Shown: positions 63,395 to 64,000 of the stretch, one piece after another
Layout of the letters: every line of letters starts with the position of its first letter
Numbering within the stretch: the first letter of the stretch is position 1
Source: Silvania hatchlandensis
Lineage (GTDB): Bacteria > Pseudomonadota > Gammaproteobacteria > Enterobacterales > Enterobacteriaceae
Length of the DNA stretch: 64,000 bases
Assembly: GCF_025564065.1 (NCBI RefSeq)
Contig: NZ_JAMGZK010000045.1
Coordinates: forward strand, 120,945-184,944
Direction: 5' to 3'
Made by a program: the position numbers and the translations under genes
The notes under the pieces: generated by a model
The model's database searches: none
Told to the model about the DNA's origin: nothing
What the model saw: the letters and a program-made list of their open reading frames with translations, nothing else

Positions 63395-63817
63395 ATGGCT
63401 ACTACCCCAACCCATGCTCAGGCATTATTTATCGTACCTTTCTCTCACAACACCGACTTCACCGAGCTGGCGAACCACTGTGAACGCTTTGCCCATACCC
63501 TGCTGGAAACCGACGACCCGACGGAAAAACTGGCGCTCTGCGCCCGCCTTTCAGCCTGTCTTGCGCTATTGCAGCCAATGCTTAACGAGCCGATTCCGCC
63601 ACACCTGGTGGAGCATTTTACCCTGACCGATCTGCCGTCCCGTCTGCCCGCATTTGAACCGGAAAGCGATCTGCTCGGGCTGTACTGCCAGACCATTACG
63701 CAATTGCTGATCAGCAACGTATTACCGCGGGATATGGCCGAGGTGATGGAAGGGCTGCTGTATGAACTGGTGAACTTCTACGCCGATACTCTGAACGCAC
63801 CGCGCTGGCTGCGTTGA
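63395..63817 (+). CDS. Unrecognised 140-residue protein
   Basis: ATG 63395 follows GGAGG. The product (MATTPTHAQALFIVPFSHNT...) is soluble, helical, Leu-rich, with no membrane segment. It has TLLETDDPTEKLALCARLSA and FEPESDLLGLYCQTITQLLI. The GC content and codon use fit the host chromosome. I do not recognise a family. Confidence 0.7.
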   Translation: MATTPTHAQALFIVPFSHNTDFTELANHCERFAHTLLETDDPTEKLALCARLSACLALLQPMLNEPIPPHLVEHFTLTDLPSRLPAFEPESDLLGLYCQTITQLLISNVLPRDMAEVMEGLLYELVNFYADTLNAPRWLR

Positions 63818-63876
63818 ATAACTGAGGAAGGTTAACGGGGGAATGTGGGCGTTGTTCCCCCTCACCCTCTCCCTGT

Positions 63877-64000
63877 ACAGTCCGGGGACATGGTAGACAG
63901 ATGTTCGGGGACAGGGTGAACACTTTTTAACATCCTTTACCCATGGTGATCGACTTTCTTTTCAGGTCGATCACCCCCACTTTTGTGCTGTACCACCATA
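63877..64000. mobile_element. Possible end of an IS481-type insertion sequence
   Basis: After a host-like ccctcaccctctccc the sequence TGTACAGTCCGGGGACATGG begins, and cggggaca-ggt-aca recurs 23 bases later (tccggggacatggtagaca and ttcggggacagggtgaaca). Short direct repeats next to a TGT terminus resemble the ends of IS481-family elements as I remember them. The element would continue beyond the window, so the call cannot be completed. Confidence 0.4.

Noticed and set aside
1..64000. tRNA and rRNA genes
   Set aside because: No cloverleaf-like or rRNA-like sequence was recognised, and island insertion is in rimO rather than in a tRNA.

Overview
The window looks like the chromosome of a pigmented member of the Enterobacteriaceae close to Enterobacter, Leclercia or Cronobacter. 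The backbone genes (rcdA, ybjJ, ybjI, mdfA, ybjG, deoR, dacC, yliJ, yliI, bssR, rimO) are very similar to their E. coli counterparts and keep essentially the E. coli order. Genus-level naming is an inference. Two AT-richer foreign segments and a carotenoid cluster interrupt this backbone.

Positions 1 to about 30.2 kb are the larger part of a P2/186-type prophage; the far end (rest of tape measure, U, D, ogr and one att site) lies to the left of the window. Read from the middle outward, P and Q (terminase ATPase, portal) run on the + strand and O-N-M-L-X-Y-K-Rz/Rz1-R-S and V-W-J-I-H-G, FI-FII-E/E'-T run on the - strand. Each late operon start has a TGT-N12-ACA dyad expected for the Ogr activator. 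The control region is of 186 type (CI, Apl/Cox, CII, Fil, gpA, and a LexA-box-driven small gene in the tum position). Accessory genes sit in the classical cargo positions: a four-helix membrane moron between V and S, a TIR/SEFIR protein between Q and cos, a DUF3800 protein between cos and the A operon, and a DUF4041/GIY-YIG protein between cI and int. A glycine-rich YTGPGGG-repeat protein follows int near the prophage edge.

Positions 31.0-37.0 kb hold crtZ and the converging, tightly overlapped operon crtE-idi-crtY-crtI-crtB. Together these make farnesyl/geranylgeranyl diphosphate into phytoene, lycopene, beta-carotene and zeaxanthin. No crtX (zeaxanthin glucosyltransferase) is present. Positions 37.2-48.8 kb are conserved chromosome: RcdA regulator, two MFS transporters, a HAD phosphatase, two PAP2 lipid phosphatases (one behind a PmrA-like box), DeoR, penicillin-binding protein 6, a glutathione transferase, aldose sugar dehydrogenase, BssR and a LysR regulator.

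Positions 49.15-61.58 kb are an AT-rich island inserted inside the first codons of rimO. A large serine recombinase at the right end abuts the junction. The island carries a replacement rimO start (codons for [10 protein letters not shown]) and a candidate promoter, so rimO is re-formed on the right while a 20-codon stub remains on the left. A third rimO-5'-like sequence near 50.0 kb suggests an older or nested insertion. The cargo includes a contiguous three-gene operon encoding a UvrD-like helicase, a DarT-like ADP-ribosyltransferase and an ADP-ribosylglycohydrolase. This is the best candidate in the window for an undescribed defence or toxin-antitoxin system. Other cargo is a small serine recombinase, an LprI-like periplasmic protein, a membrane protein, a 55-residue zinc-ribbon protein, a Ner-like regulator with a divergent S24-type repressor, and a 1.3-kb non-coding stretch rich in hairpins.

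After rimO come a truncated SIS-domain isomerase pseudogene, a small unknown gene whose ribosome-binding site lies in a hairpin, and at the window edge what may be the end of an IS481-type insertion sequence. No tRNA, rRNA or CRISPR array was recognised.
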